A DNA stretch of 64,000 nucleotides from the NCBI RefSeq assembly GCF_901764995.1, contig NZ_CABFKI010000002.1, positions 208,637-272,636 of the forward strand, read 5' to 3'. Of this stretch, positions 21,296 through 31,293 are shown piece by piece (position 1 is the stretch's first letter; every line of letters begins with the position of its first letter). The stretch is from Actinobacillus porcinus. Its GTDB lineage: Bacteria > Pseudomonadota > Gammaproteobacteria > Enterobacterales > Pasteurellaceae. Position numbers and translations under genes: made by a program. Under the pieces are notes generated by a model, which ran no database searches, had not been told where the DNA came from, and saw only the letters and a program-made list of their open reading frames with translations.

Positions 21296-22033
21296 TTATT
21301 TATTGTTCTGAATCATTGCCGCGATAAGTTGATCTTGTAGCTTCGCATAAATCGCACCGCTCGCTCGCCCATATTCACGGATACATTCTACGATTTCATT
21401 AAAACGCTGTTCTTCGCCTAATTTGGCTAATTCTGCATAAAAATCAACCGCTAACGCACGGGCTTCCGGTAATGAAAAATACACCATTCCAACACGCGTA
21501 TAAAGTCCTTTTAAGCTATTTAACACTAAACCATAAATTGGATTTTTAGATACAAAGGTCAAATTACGGAAAATGGCATAATCAAATTCTACGTAAGCCT
21601 TTGGTTCATCGGGTAATTTATCGTAATCCTTGAATAAGGCTAAGGACTCTGTTGGGGCAATTTTAAATGCACGCGGCACATAAATAGTCGCCAAATTCGT
21701 TCGAGCAGAAAGGACATTTGCAATTAAAATGGGTGAAAGTGTACTATCAAGATTGATTAACACTTCTAAAATATTAAGTCCTGAAGTTTCCCACACATCA
21801 TTAACCAGCGTAGGTTTGCCATGTTGAATGGTTAGCCATCCATCGCGAGATAAGCGTTGCAATACTTCTCGCAATGTCGTACGTGTTACACCAATACGTT
21901 CAGCGAGTTCACGTTCCGCAGGAAGAGCAGAACCGGGAGGGAAATAGTTATTCCAAATACTTTTAATAATATATTCTTCTGCAAGCGCAGCAGGGCTCCT
22001 GGCTTTAAGAATAGGCTCGATTGGATTGCTCAT
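21296..22033 (-). CDS. fadR: Fatty acid metabolism regulator FadR
   Basis: GntR-family repressor/activator of 245 residues. The N-terminal winged helix is clear (SALPAERELAERIGVTRTTLREVLQRLSRDGW, about residues 34-66). The C-terminal all-helical acyl-CoA-binding domain matches FadR rather than the FCD or UTRA groups. It senses long-chain acyl-CoA, represses degradation and activates unsaturated fatty acid synthesis genes in relatives. It diverges from nhaB, as in E. coli, which supports the assignment. Confidence 0.93.
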   Translation of the reverse strand: MSNPIEPILKARSPAALAEEYIIKSIWNNYFPPGSALPAERELAERIGVTRTTLREVLQRLSRDGWLTIQHGKPTLVNDVWETSGLNILEVLINLDSTLSPILIANVLSARTNLATIYVPRAFKIAPTESLALFKDYDKLPDEPKAYVEFDYAIFRNLTFVSKNPIYGLVLNSLKGLYTRVGMVYFSLPEARALAVDFYAELAKLGEEQRFNEIVECIREYGRASGAIYAKLQDQLIAAMIQNNK

Positions 22034-22168
22034 TAATGATTTCTCTTCTTGTATAAAATGGGAAAATAAAAAAATGAAAAAATTTATAATTTATGCTGTA
22101 AATTTGCGCCATTATCCGTTAAAGTTGGACGCATTGAAAGTGTTTTTTGCCAAAGGACAAAAATTTAT

Positions 22169-23737
22169 ATGCAGTACATACAAGCATTTATGAATAACTT
22201 TATGGGCAAAAGCCCAAATTGGTATAAAGTTACCATTGTCGCCTTCCTATTAATAAATCCTGTTGTATTCTGGATTAACCCCTTTGTAGCCGGTTGGTTA
22301 TTGGTGGCTGAATTTATTTTCACTCTTGCTATGGCGTTAAAATGCTATCCATTGCAACCCGGCGGTATGCTCGCTTTAGAAGCGGTCACCATCGGTATGA
22401 CAAGCCCTGAACATGTTAAAGCAGAAATTATGGCAAACTTTGAAGTCATTTTACTGTTAATGTTTATGGTGGCGGGTATTTACTTTATGAAGCAATTATT
22501 GCTTTATGCGTTCACCAAACTTCTTCTCCGAATCCATTCTAAAATCACCCTATCTCTTGCTTTCTGCTTAAGTGCGGCGTTTTTATCTGCCTTTTTAGAT
22601 GCACTGACCGTTATCGCTGTAATCATTAGCGTTGGCATGGGGTTCTATGGGGTTTATCACAAAGTGGCATCAGGGGTTTCTTTTGAAGATTCGACCGATA
22701 TTACCAATGATAACAAAATCACCAAACATGTGGATATTTTAGAAAATTTCCGCGCATTCTTGCGTAGCCTATTAATGCATGCCGCCGTAGGAACGGCATT
22801 AGGTGGTGTAATGACCATGGTGGGAGAACCACAAAACTTAATCATCGCGGAACAAGCAGGTTGGGGATTTAAAGAATTTTTCTTCCGTATGGCACCTGTT
22901 ACTCTCCCCGTCTTAATCTGTGGCGTTTTAACCACTGTCACCGTGGAAAAACTCCGTTTATTTGGCTACGGCGAAAGACTACCACGTAAAGTTTGGGCTG
23001 AGTTAGCGAAATTTGACCGTTTCCAAGAACAAAAACTCACTAAACAAGATCGCGTAAAATTAGTGGTACAAGGGTTTGTGGGCGTATGGCTCGTGATCGG
23101 TTTAGCTTTCCATTTAGCCGCAGTAGGTTTGATTGGCTTAACGGTGATTATCTTAACCACCAGCTACAATGGTATTACCGATGAACATGCTCTTGGACAT
23201 GCTTTCCAAGAATCATTGCCATTTACGGCATTATTAGTCGTCTTCTTCTCTGTGGTTGCCGTTATCATAGACCAGCATTTATTTGCCCCCATTATCAGTA
23301 TCGTGTTAAGTGCGGCGGAAAATGTTCAACTTTTATTATTCTACGCATTTAATGGTGTTTTATCTGCGATTTCGGATAACGTTTTCGTTGCAACGGTCTA
23401 TATTAATGAAGCGAAAAGTGCCTTAGCCAATGGCGCTATTTCGCCTGAACAATTTGAGATGATTGCAGTCGCCATTAATACAGGGACAAACTTACCATCG
23501 GTTGCTACACCAAATGGACAAGCGGCATTCTTATTCTTATTAACTTCTGCGATTGCGCCACTTATCCGTTTATCTTATGGCAGAATGGTCGTTATGGCGT
23601 TGCCTTACACCATTGTTCTTACGTTGGTAGGGCTAGCCGCCGTGGAATTCATTTTACCTAGTGCAACACAATGGTTATTCCAAGTGGGGTTAATTAGTTC
23701 GCCACATGTTCCTGCAGCTGTTGCGGTAGGTCATTAA
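22169..23737 (+). CDS. nhaB: Na+/H+ antiporter NhaB
   Basis: Inner-membrane sodium/proton antiporter of 522 residues with about 12 helices. The N-terminal [22 protein letters not shown] and the conserved [16 protein letters not shown] and [24 protein letters not shown] blocks are NhaB-specific. It is read away from fadR and 17 bases before dsbB, so the two are probably one transcript (the nhaB-dsbB operon of enterics). Confidence 0.96.
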   Translation: MQYIQAFMNNFMGKSPNWYKVTIVAFLLINPVVFWINPFVAGWLLVAEFIFTLAMALKCYPLQPGGMLALEAVTIGMTSPEHVKAEIMANFEVILLLMFMVAGIYFMKQLLLYAFTKLLLRIHSKITLSLAFCLSAAFLSAFLDALTVIAVIISVGMGFYGVYHKVASGVSFEDSTDITNDNKITKHVDILENFRAFLRSLLMHAAVGTALGGVMTMVGEPQNLIIAEQAGWGFKEFFFRMAPVTLPVLICGVLTTVTVEKLRLFGYGERLPRKVWAELAKFDRFQEQKLTKQDRVKLVVQGFVGVWLVIGLAFHLAAVGLIGLTVIILTTSYNGITDEHALGHAFQESLPFTALLVVFFSVVAVIIDQHLFAPIISIVLSAAENVQLLLFYAFNGVLSAISDNVFVATVYINEAKSALANGAISPEQFEMIAVAINTGTNLPSVATPNGQAAFLFLLTSAIAPLIRLSYGRMVVMALPYTIVLTLVGLAAVEFILPSATQWLFQVGLISSPHVPAAVAVGH

Positions 23738-23754
23738 TCATTAAGGAAAATGCA

Positions 23755-24288
23755 ATGTTACGATTTTTTAAAGATTGGTCCGTAGAACGTTCAGGTTGGT
23801 TATTGCTGTTTGTCAGTGCAACCGCCCTAGAATTGACCGCACTTTATTTCCAACACGGAATGGAACTTCAGCCCTGCGTCATGTGTATTTATGAACGCAT
23901 TGCCGTTCTTGGCATTGCATTTGCCGGATTGATTGGATTTATTGCGCCACGTTTTCTCGCGATCCGCTTAATTGCTCTCGCGCTCGGTTTATTCAGTGCA
24001 ATTAAAGGATTGCTCATTGCGATTCATCATATGGATTTGCAAATGAACCCTGCACCGTGGAAAACCTGTCCAATTATTCCGGAATTTCCACAAACGTTGC
24101 CGCTACATGAATGGCTACCTTTTATGTTTAAACCTACCGGGTTATGCAGTGAAATCAGTTGGCAATGGCTTGGGTTAACCATGGTGCAATGGTTAGTTGT
24201 GGCATTTTCCATCTACACTCTCGTGCTTATCCTTGTGCTTATCAGCCAAGTTAAGAAAAGTAAAGAAACTCGGGATATTTTCCACTAA
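23755..24288 (+). CDS. dsbB: Disulfide bond formation protein DsbB
   Basis: Inner-membrane quinone reductase (177 residues, four membrane helices) that reoxidises periplasmic DsbA. The first redox pair is Cys41-X-X-Cys44 in QPCVMCIYER; the second pair is Cys in KTCPIIPEF and in GLCSE on the second periplasmic loop. Full length, downstream of nhaB. An uptake-sequence hairpin ends the operon. Confidence 0.96.
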   Translation: MLRFFKDWSVERSGWLLLFVSATALELTALYFQHGMELQPCVMCIYERIAVLGIAFAGLIGFIAPRFLAIRLIALALGLFSAIKGLLIAIHHMDLQMNPAPWKTCPIIPEFPQTLPLHEWLPFMFKPTGLCSEISWQWLGLTMVQWLVVAFSIYTLVLILVLISQVKKSKETRDIFH

Positions 24289-24294
24289 AACAAC

Positions 24295-24319
24295 AAGTGC
24301 GGTCTAATTGACCGCACTT
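24295..24319 (+). terminator. Terminator after dsbB
   Basis: AAGTGCGGTC (24295-24304) pairs perfectly with GACCGCACTT (24310-24319), a pair of inverted uptake cores just 6 bases past the dsbB stop. Confidence 0.75.
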
Positions 24320-24345
24320 TGGACTGATGACAAACCTAATAATGT

Positions 24346-24416
24346 TGTAGGGGCGAAATATTTTTCGCCCCAAAATAATCATGATAAATCAGGGCGAAAG
24401 ATGTTTCGCCCCTACA
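24346..24416. repeat. Small palindromic repeat with GTAGGGGCGAAA ends
   Basis: This 70-base element has inverted ends (TGTAGGGGCGAAA and TTTCGCCCCTACA). Each end also folds on itself: GGGGCGAAA/TTTCGCCCC on the left and GGGCGAAA/TTTCGCCC on the right, around a short AT-rich centre. It resembles a REP/BIME-type element, lying between the two uptake-sequence terminators of dsbB and the convergent permease gene. Confidence 0.6.
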
Positions 24417-24465
24417 GTCATTTCATATTAAAAATATTAAATAAAAAAACTTTGTCAGCAATCTG

Positions 24466-24490
24466 AAGTGCGGTTAATATGACCGCACTT
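24466..24490 (-). terminator. Terminator of the AI-2E family permease gene
   Basis: AAGTGCGGT and ACCGCACTT form a 9-bp stem 16 bases past the stop of the minus-strand gene. It is an inverted uptake-sequence pair. Confidence 0.65.
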
Positions 24491-24506
24491 TCCATCTCAA
24501 TAAGAA

Positions 24507-25565
24507 CTATGACGCTGTCTTGTCCTGTTCGGGTAAATCCCCTAACAACACCGCATATCGTGCAGTTTTAGGGCTGGATTCCAACGTAATTTTTAACGCC
24601 ATGGTTAATGGCACCGAAAGCAACATCCCGACCGTTCCCAATAACCATCCCCAAAATAAGAGCGAAAGGAAAACCACGAGCGTTGAAAGCCCTAACTTTT
24701 TGCCCATCATTTTAGGTTCTAACACATTACCAACCACCATATTAATGGCGATCACGCCTATTGCAACAGCAAACCCGACCGAAAAACCATTGAGCAAAAA
24801 CGACTGCACAATAATTGGAATGGCTGCCAAAATTGAGCCGATATTCGGGATATAGTTAAATAAGAAACTCAATGTTGCCCAAAGTACAGCGTACTGAACC
24901 CCGGCAATTTCGAGCAACACCCAAACTAAAAAACCCGTTAATAGGCTCACCGTGGTTTTCACTGCAAGATAACCGATAACGCCTTGCAATACGCGATCTA
25001 AATAACGTTCTGACACATTCTCTTCGTTATTATTTTTTGAAAACGCAACGGCAAATTTTCGTTTAGCGGTTGGTGCTTCCGATAACATAAAGATCACCAC
25101 TAAAATTAACACAAAGGCATTCGACACTACATTCGAGAAGTTCACCAATAAACTACTCACAAAATTCATAATAATATTGGGGTCAAACTGCTTGGCCATT
25201 TTGCCGGAATCAATATTAAAGGGAATCTTAAACCGCTCCGCCAAGGCTTTCACATCATTTAAACGCTCCGCCATCAACAGCTTATATTGCGGCATTGACT
25301 GCGTAAATTCTTGCACCGTGCCATTAATCAAGCTAATCAAAGAAAAAAAGATCAACAGAATCAGCGTAAATAACAAGGAAATCGCTAACCAATGGGGAAT
25401 ACGATGATTTGTCATGAATTTAATCATGGGTGAACAAATAATCGCAATGAACAAGGACAACAAAAAAGGCACGATAATTTCTGCGGATAGCTTTACCCCG
25501 CCTAAAATAACCACCAGACTTGCCGCTCCTAAGAAATAAGGAACAAGAGATTTTTCTGTATTCAT
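24507..25565 (-). CDS. AI-2E family transporter (PerM/TqsA/YdiK-like permease)
   Basis: Membrane protein of 352 residues in the AI-2 exporter family (UPF0118). Paired helices fill residues 8-48 and 60-85, a soluble segment spans about 85-150, then six helices follow. Characteristic blocks are FLFNYIPNIGSILAAIPI, the VVGNVLEPKMMGKKLGLS segment and LLSVPLTMALKITLE. Members export AI-2 or do other transport; the substrate cannot be told here. It is a single gene on the minus strand with a compound palindromic repeat just upstream. Confidence 0.85.
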   Translation of the reverse strand: MNTEKSLVPYFLGAASLVVILGGVKLSAEIIVPFLLSLFIAIICSPMIKFMTNHRIPHWLAISLLFTLILLIFFSLISLINGTVQEFTQSMPQYKLLMAERLNDVKALAERFKIPFNIDSGKMAKQFDPNIIMNFVSSLLVNFSNVVSNAFVLILVVIFMLSEAPTAKRKFAVAFSKNNNEENVSERYLDRVLQGVIGYLAVKTTVSLLTGFLVWVLLEIAGVQYAVLWATLSFLFNYIPNIGSILAAIPIIVQSFLLNGFSVGFAVAIGVIAINMVVGNVLEPKMMGKKLGLSTLVVFLSLLFWGWLLGTVGMLLSVPLTMALKITLESSPKTARYAVLLGDLPEQDKTAS

Positions 25566-25611
25566 AAAAACTCAGTAAATTTTAACCGCGCTTTCAGTTC
25601 AAACTGTTTTC

Positions 25612-25717
25612 CCCTATACGAGCCGTATAGGGTTACTTAATCTGAGCCGCTCTGCGGCTCTTTCTTTCAGCCCCGGCGGGGCTGGGCTTAATAAACCTAG
25701 CACGGCGCGTGCTAGGT
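25612..25717 (+). repeat. Compound four-hairpin repeat, copy A
   Basis: Four perfect palindromic stems follow in order. CCCTATACG-AGC-CGTATAGGG is at 25612-25632 and GAGCCGC-TCT-GCGGCTC at 25644-25660. CAGCCCC-GGC-GGGGCTG is at 25668-25684 and ACCTAGCACG-GCG-CGTGCTAGGT at 25695-25717. All have 3-base loops. The linkers (GGTTACTTAATCT, GGGCTTAATAA) are shared with copies at 34.3 and 45.0 kb. It lies between the permease gene and the b562-like gene. Confidence 0.9.
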
Positions 25718-25758
25718 TTTTCTCAAAGATGAACTTTATTCGCCATCTGACCTTTTGG

Positions 25759-26133
25759 TTATTTATATTTCACATGAAATTCTTTCTTTAATTCAAACAA
25801 GCGTTGCGTTGCGCGTTTGGCTTCATCTAAATCCCCTTGTTGCGCTAACGCATCCGCTTGATCAAGGGCATCGATAAATTGTTGCATACCGGCTTGATAA
25901 CCTTTGAAATCTTCTGCATTTTTAATGCTTGAAGGTTGTTTAGCCATGGCTTGTAAAGAAGCATCACGTAACATCATCGCTGCCTGATGAAATTCTTCCG
26001 CGGTTTTCGCATCCGTTAATTTATTCACCGCCAACGACATTTGCCCCATCTCGGCTTTAACATTTGAGCCATTATCGCAAGCTGCCACAAATGCCAAAGT
26101 AACAATACTAAATAACGTCCAAAATTTCTTCAT
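25759..26133 (-). CDS. Cytochrome b562-like lipoprotein
   Basis: Protein of 124 residues with a lipoprotein signal (MKKFWTLFSIVTLAFVAAC; cleavage before the Cys) followed by a four-helix bundle. The b562 pattern is seen as a Met in AEMGQMS on the first helix and a His in KKEFHVKYK at the C-terminus, the two expected haem ligands. There is no CXXCH, so haem would be non-covalent. ATG 26133 was chosen because AGGAA lies 6 bases before it. Lipid anchoring differs from the soluble E. coli CybC. It follows glnB on the same strand; haem binding is inferred. Confidence 0.75.
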   Translation of the reverse strand: MKKFWTLFSIVTLAFVAACDNGSNVKAEMGQMSLAVNKLTDAKTAEEFHQAAMMLRDASLQAMAKQPSSIKNAEDFKGYQAGMQQFIDALDQADALAQQGDLDEAKRATQRLFELKKEFHVKYK

Positions 26134-26157
26134 ACTCATTTCCTATAAAAATCTAAG

Positions 26158-26499
<342 letters not shown>

Positions 26500-26507
26500 T
26501 TATCCTT

Positions 26508-26969
26508 TTATCCAAATAATTTCTTACCAAAAAAGAAAATCGTTAATCCCAAGGCAATCACCAACAAACCGATAATTTGCCAAATTTGCATTGGGCGTTC
26601 ATTCATGCCAAGCAGCCCAAAGTGATCAATCAACATTGCCGCAATCAATTGCCCCACGATAATAAAAAACAGCATATTGGTAACGCCAATTTTGGGGGCG
26701 AGAAAGATGGTCGTAAACACCACCAACGCGCCAAGGGGGCCGCCAATTAATTTCCACCAAGGTTGCTTCGGGATATGTTGCCAAGCGATAGCCAGATCCG
26801 CTTTCCACCAACAAATTACAAGCAACACAATAGTTCCTGTTAAAAAGGAAATAAATGCTGCCACAACAGGTTGTCCAATCAACGCCCCTGCAAGCTGGCT
26901 ATTGATTGCCGCTTGTATCGCCAGGGCAAAGCCTGCACAAAGCGCAATAATCACAAAAGAGAGCGTCAT
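26508..26969 (-). CDS. DMT-superfamily membrane protein (DUF606/YdcZ family)
   Basis: Five-helix membrane protein of 153 residues. The opening FVIIALCAGFALAIQAAINSQLAGALIGQPVVAAFISFLTGT is the DUF606/YdcZ hallmark, and PWWKLIGGPLGALVVFTTIFLAPKIG is also family-like. Such proteins are half-size relatives of drug/metabolite transporters; the substrate is unknown. It lies 12 bases downstream of mog and 11 upstream of glnB on the minus strand, so it is probably co-transcribed with them. Confidence 0.8.
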   Translation of the reverse strand: MTLSFVIIALCAGFALAIQAAINSQLAGALIGQPVVAAFISFLTGTIVLLVICWWKADLAIAWQHIPKQPWWKLIGGPLGALVVFTTIFLAPKIGVTNMLFFIIVGQLIAAMLIDHFGLLGMNERPMQIWQIIGLLVIALGLTIFFFGKKLFG

Positions 26970-26981
26970 AGCCCCTCCTTC

Positions 26982-27575
26982 TTATGCTCGGCGAGCTGAT
27001 TTCGGTCTAAAACTTTCAATCACTTCAGGTTTGGTATCAATGTAAATACCGTCAATAAGTTGCAAGCAATAAGGCACTGCCGCAAAAATCCCTTTCACCA
27101 ACACCTTACCGTCCCCATCTTTCACCCCTTCTAAGGTTTCTTTAATAGCTTTAGGTTGCCCCGGTAAATTTAGAATTAAGCTATTTTTACGAATAACCCC
27201 CACTTGGCGCGACAAAATTGCCGTTGGCACAAAATGCAAACTCACTTGGCGCATTTGCTCGCCAAAACCCGGCATTTCGCGATCGGCTATGGCTAATGTG
27301 GCATCAGGGGTTACGTCACGTTTGGCAGGTCCTGTACCGCCTGTCGTTAACACTAAATGGCATTGGCAATTATCCACCAAATCCACTAAAGTTTGCTCAA
27401 TCTCAGCTTGTTCATCGGGGATTAATCGGGTTTCTACATCAAACTCATCCACCAGCGCGCTTTCCAACCACGCCTGTAATTCAGGGATACCTTGGTCGGC
27501 ATAAACACCGCTTGAAGCGCGATCTGACACTGAAACCAAGCCGATTTTTAATTTTTTCTCTAAAAGTGCGGTCAT
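26982..27575 (-). CDS. mog: Molybdopterin adenylyltransferase
   Basis: Enzyme of 197 residues that adenylylates molybdopterin before molybdate insertion. Seen motifs are SDRASSGVYADQGIPEL, the MPT-binding LTTGGTGPAKRDVTPDAT and NLPGQPKAIKETL, all typical of Mog rather than MoaB. The start at 27575 (MTALLEKKLKIGLVSVSDRAS) has AAGGA upstream and contains an uptake core in codons 2-5; the longer frame lacks support. It is the second gene after the SLC13-type transporter. Confidence 0.93.
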   Translation of the reverse strand: MTALLEKKLKIGLVSVSDRASSGVYADQGIPELQAWLESALVDEFDVETRLIPDEQAEIEQTLVDLVDNCQCHLVLTTGGTGPAKRDVTPDATLAIADREMPGFGEQMRQVSLHFVPTAILSRQVGVIRKNSLILNLPGQPKAIKETLEGVKDGDGKVLVKGIFAAVPYCLQLIDGIYIDTKPEVIESFRPKSARRA

Positions 27576-27595
27576 ATTTTTCCTTGTTTTATGCA

Positions 27596-29452
27596 TTAAA
27601 ATGGAAATAAAAGCGGTACAACAAACACCGTTACCAACATCACCAAAATCGTAAACGGCACACCAATTTTAACGAAATCACTAAATTGATAGTTACCCGG
27701 CCCTAACACCATGGTATTCACCGGCGATGAAATCGGGGTCATAAAAGCCGCAGATGAAGCAATGGCTACCGTCATAGCAAAAGGCACAGGCGATAATCCT
27801 AATTGTTGTGCCATGGTAATGGCAATAGGCGCCATCAAAATGGCTGTGGCAGTATTGGAAATAAACAACCCCACCACTGCACACAAAACAAATAAACTGA
27901 TTAACATCCAATGTTTACCCATTGTACCCACGGTGTGAATCATAAAATCCACCACCAAATTCACACCACCTGTTTTTTGTAGCGCAATAGAAAACGGCAT
28001 CATGCCAATAATCAAAATTAACGTTGCCCAATGCACACTGCCATAGGCACTTTTGGCGTCAACACAGCGGAATTTCCCTAACATTAAACAAGCAATAAGC
28101 GCGGCGATAACGTTGGGAACAATGCCTGTCACCATCAACACCACCATGGTGACAATGGAAAAAATCGCATGCCACGCTTGGCTACGTGCAGGCACGGCTT
28201 TATCAATCTCGCTCGGGTAATTTAAAATAAAGAAGGATTTCGTTGCTTCACGTAGTTGTTGGATTAGCTTCCAATCCCCTACTACCAACAACATATCGCC
28301 CAATTGAAACGGCTCTTCCACTAAATTACCTTGCAACAATTCGCCATTACGTTTAATCCCAATAATATTCAATCCATAACGCGATCTAAAGCGCAATTCC
28401 ACCGCACTTTTTCCTATCGCGCTCGCCTCAGGAATAGGGGTAATTTCCGCCATACCAATGGATTTGGCTTGCTCATTAAAGTTTTGGCTACGAATTTCTG
28501 CTTGTTCTAAATTCAATAGGCGACAAAGTTCATTCAAGTCTAAATCAGGGTTAGCGATATCAATTACCAAAATATCTTTTTCTTTAATTTCCGTTTTACC
28601 GAGTGAAGCGGCAAGAAATACCGGACGAAAACGCTTCCAACGCTCAATAGCCAAAATATTTAAACCGTAATTGGAACGTAAATGTAATTCTTCTACCGGC
28701 TTGCCAATAAAACTAGAGCCGGTTTTAACCACAAAACGCTTAATGCGATCATGTAAGTGATAACTTTCAATTAAATCCTCAATGGAATGGCGGTCTACGG
28801 TTTCCATATTTTTTTCATCAGAAGAAGATAACCAACGGCGCGCCACCAACATATAAACAATTCCAAAAGCCAGCACTAATAAACCGATGGGCGTAAAAGA
28901 GAAAAAGCTAAATCGCCCGGCATGAACACGGACCAATTCAGCATTCACCACCAAGTTAGGGGCTGTGGCAATTAAAGTCATCATCCCACTAATTAATCCT
29001 GCCACAGAAAGCGGCATCATTAAACGTTTCGGCGAAATCTTCATTTGTTGGCAAATCACTAACACCACCGGAATAAAAATGGCCACCACGCCCGTGGAAC
29101 TCATAAATGCTCCCAACCCGGCCACTGCAAGCATCAGTAAAATCAATACTTTCGTTTCGCTATTATTGGCGGCCTTCATCAACCATTCACTCACCTGATA
29201 AGCCACCCCGGTGCGTACCAACCCTTCCCCCACAATAAATAACAAGGCAATCAAAATCACATTGGGATCACTAAAACCTGCAAATACTTCTTGTACAGAC
29301 AAAATCCCTGTCAAACAAAAAAACAGCATGACCAATAATGCAATCACATCCATTCTGACTTTATTTTGCACAAATAAAAAAATCGCCGCGCCTAATAACG
29401 CCACGGTCATCACCAAAGGTGAAGATAAGAATGAAAGTATTGCGTCATGCAT
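27596..29452 (-). CDS. SLC13/DASS-type permease with two TrkA-C (RCK-C) domains
   Basis: Inner-membrane protein of 618 residues: about five helices (1-200), a cytoplasmic insert with two tandem TrkA-C-like domains (about 210-290 and 305-385), then the second membrane half. The repeats show LHLRSNYGLNILAIERW and LRFRSRYGLNIIGIKRNG. The final signature AAFMTPISSPVNTMVLGPGNYQFSDFVKIG is typical of the dicarboxylate/sulfate/sodium symporter group. It likely moves an anion (dicarboxylate or sulfate). The substrate is not determinable here. It precedes mog and follows rnhB closely (11 bases). Confidence 0.85.
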   Translation of the reverse strand: MHDAILSFLSSPLVMTVALLGAAIFLFVQNKVRMDVIALLVMLFFCLTGILSVQEVFAGFSDPNVILIALLFIVGEGLVRTGVAYQVSEWLMKAANNSETKVLILLMLAVAGLGAFMSSTGVVAIFIPVVLVICQQMKISPKRLMMPLSVAGLISGMMTLIATAPNLVVNAELVRVHAGRFSFFSFTPIGLLVLAFGIVYMLVARRWLSSSDEKNMETVDRHSIEDLIESYHLHDRIKRFVVKTGSSFIGKPVEELHLRSNYGLNILAIERWKRFRPVFLAASLGKTEIKEKDILVIDIANPDLDLNELCRLLNLEQAEIRSQNFNEQAKSIGMAEITPIPEASAIGKSAVELRFRSRYGLNIIGIKRNGELLQGNLVEEPFQLGDMLLVVGDWKLIQQLREATKSFFILNYPSEIDKAVPARSQAWHAIFSIVTMVVLMVTGIVPNVIAALIACLMLGKFRCVDAKSAYGSVHWATLILIIGMMPFSIALQKTGGVNLVVDFMIHTVGTMGKHWMLISLFVLCAVVGLFISNTATAILMAPIAITMAQQLGLSPVPFAMTVAIASSAAFMTPISSPVNTMVLGPGNYQFSDFVKIGVPFTILVMLVTVFVVPLLFPF

Positions 29453-29463
29453 AATTTGTCCTT

Positions 29464-30063
29464 TTATTTATCTTGTAAACACTTTCTCACAGGGGCAAAG
29501 CTACGGCGGTGTTGTGGTAATGCCCCAAATTCGACTAATTTTTCTAAATGTACTTTCGTTGGATAGCCTTTGTGTTTAGCAAATTCATATTGTGGAAATT
29601 CCCGATCCAGTGCTTCCATTTCTTGATCACGAGCTACTTTAGCCAAAATGGACGCGGCACTAATTTCTGCCACTTTACTATCACCTTTAACCACAGCTTG
29701 GGCCGGCATATCCAATAAAGGAATACGATTACCATCTACTAACACAAAGTGCGGTTGAATCTTCAGTGATTTTACCGCACGTTGCATCGCCAACATCGTG
29801 GCGTGCAAAATATTCAACTCATCAATTTCTTCAGGTTCAGCACGCCCCAAACTCCAAGCTAAGGCTTTCTCTTTAATTTCAGCAGCTAGAGCCAAGCGTT
29901 TCTTTTCGCTCAGTTTTTTACTATCCGCCAATCCTTCTATCGGATTCTTCGGATCTAAAATGACGGCTGCAGTGACTACCGCTCCTACAAGTGGACCACG
30001 CCCCACTTCATCTACACCGGCAATCAGTTCATAACCTTCCGGATATTCAAATTTTTCTGTCAT
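29464..30063 (-). CDS. rnhB: Ribonuclease HII
   Basis: Endonuclease (199 residues) that nicks RNA in RNA-DNA hybrids and removes single ribonucleotides from DNA. The catalytic acids lie in [17 protein letters not shown] and in the later FVLVDG. The motifs [12 protein letters not shown] and [13 protein letters not shown] are intact. It directly follows lpxB (1-base gap), the common lpxA-lpxB-rnhB order. Confidence 0.97.
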   Translation of the reverse strand: MTEKFEYPEGYELIAGVDEVGRGPLVGAVVTAAVILDPKNPIEGLADSKKLSEKKRLALAAEIKEKALAWSLGRAEPEEIDELNILHATMLAMQRAVKSLKIQPHFVLVDGNRIPLLDMPAQAVVKGDSKVAEISAASILAKVARDQEMEALDREFPQYEFAKHKGYPTKVHLEKLVEFGALPQHRRSFAPVRKCLQDK

Positions 30064-30064
30064 T

Positions 30065-31240
30065 TTATTTCTCAGTGAGCAAATCTACTACAGCCTGTGC
30101 CGCTTGTTTATCGGCATTCTTACGCACAAGTTCGTGTAACGCAGTAAAACGTTCAATTAAAACACGACGATTTTCCACCGCGCTTTCGCCTAAATAGCTA
30201 TCTAATTTCTCCGCCAATTTTTCCGGCGTACATTCTTCTTGTAACATTTCAGACACTAACATTTCATTTGCCAATAAATTAGGCAAAGACACATAAGGGG
30301 TTTTCACCAAACGTTTCGCCAACCAATATGTCAAGGGTTTCATTTTATAACCAACTACCATTGGCGATTTACAAAGCATACATTCTAATGCCGCCGTTCC
30401 GGATGCCAATAATGTAGCTTCCGCCACCATCATTGCCTGACGCGCATTTCCGTCTAACAAAATCAAAGTGTCATCAGAAAAGTGCGGTGCAATTTGCGCC
30501 CGAACTTGTTCAAATTGGTGACGGCGTTTTTGATTAATTAACGGCACTAAAAATTTTATATCCGGGTATTTGGCTTTTAAGATCAGCGCGGTTTTAAGAA
30601 ATGGCTCCGTTAACATGTCTACTTCGGCACCACGACTGCCCACTAAAATAGCCACATAGCGTTGATTTTCATCTAAATTCAATGCTTGACAAGCGGCTTG
30701 TCGATTAGGATGCAACGGAATAGCATCAGCCATCGTATGACCAATAAAACGGCAAGGTACATTAAATCGGTCATAAAAAGCTTTTTCAAAAGGCAGAAAT
30801 GCCAGCACCATATTGGTTGCTCGCGCAATTTTGTGAATCCGATTTTGTCGCCATGCCCACACACTTGGACTGACGTAATGAATCGTTTTAATCCCCTGTG
30901 CCTTGAGTTTTTCTTCCACATAAAGATTAAAATCAGGCGCATCAATACCGATAAAAATATCCGGCTTATGCTGAGAAAAATATTGCACAATATGACGGCG
31001 AATTTTTAACAAGCGGGGCAAATGTTTCACCACTTCCACCAATCCCATGACGGCGATTTCTTCCATATCCACTAAAGTTTCACAGCCTTCGCGCAACATT
31101 TGCTGACCCGCAATGCCGATAAATTTCGCATTCGGATATATGACTTTGAGTTCACGGATTAAACCGGCACCCAAAATATCCCCGGACACTTCGCCTGCCA
31201 CAAGCGCAATAGTTGGATTGGTTTTAGTTAGGTTTTGCAT
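30065..31240 (-). CDS. lpxB: Lipid-A-disaccharide synthase
   Basis: Peripheral membrane glycosyltransferase (391 residues) joining UDP-diacylglucosamine and lipid X to make the lipid A disaccharide. The N-terminal [17 protein letters not shown] and the nucleotide-binding [22 protein letters not shown] are diagnostic. The start at 31240 (MQNLTKTNP) has AGGAA upstream; 14 further upstream codons would run through a hairpin. It follows lpxA with a terminator-like hairpin in the gap. Confidence 0.97.
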   Translation of the reverse strand: MQNLTKTNPTIALVAGEVSGDILGAGLIRELKVIYPNAKFIGIAGQQMLREGCETLVDMEEIAVMGLVEVVKHLPRLLKIRRHIVQYFSQHKPDIFIGIDAPDFNLYVEEKLKAQGIKTIHYVSPSVWAWRQNRIHKIARATNMVLAFLPFEKAFYDRFNVPCRFIGHTMADAIPLHPNRQAACQALNLDENQRYVAILVGSRGAEVDMLTEPFLKTALILKAKYPDIKFLVPLINQKRRHQFEQVRAQIAPHFSDDTLILLDGNARQAMMVAEATLLASGTAALECMLCKSPMVVGYKMKPLTYWLAKRLVKTPYVSLPNLLANEMLVSEMLQEECTPEKLAEKLDSYLGESAVENRRVLIERFTALHELVRKNADKQAAQAVVDLLTEK

Positions 31241-31247
31241 ACAAATT

Positions 31248-31287
31248 CCTAAAAAAATAGGCGGACACGTTGGTCCGCCCACTACGG
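31248..31287 (-). terminator. Attenuator-like terminator between lpxA and lpxB
   Basis: Minus strand: CCGTAG, then GGCGGAC-CAACGT-GTCCGCC (7-bp perfect stem), then TATTTTTTT. It has all the features of an intrinsic terminator, and its T-run lies just before the lpxB ribosome site. In this operon position it may limit LpxB expression. Confidence 0.65.
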
Positions 31288-31293
31288 ATGAAA

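Noticed and set aside
25612..25717. Series of palindromes considered as a CRISPR-like array
   Set aside because: The four units differ from one another and there are no equal-length unique spacers or cas genes.
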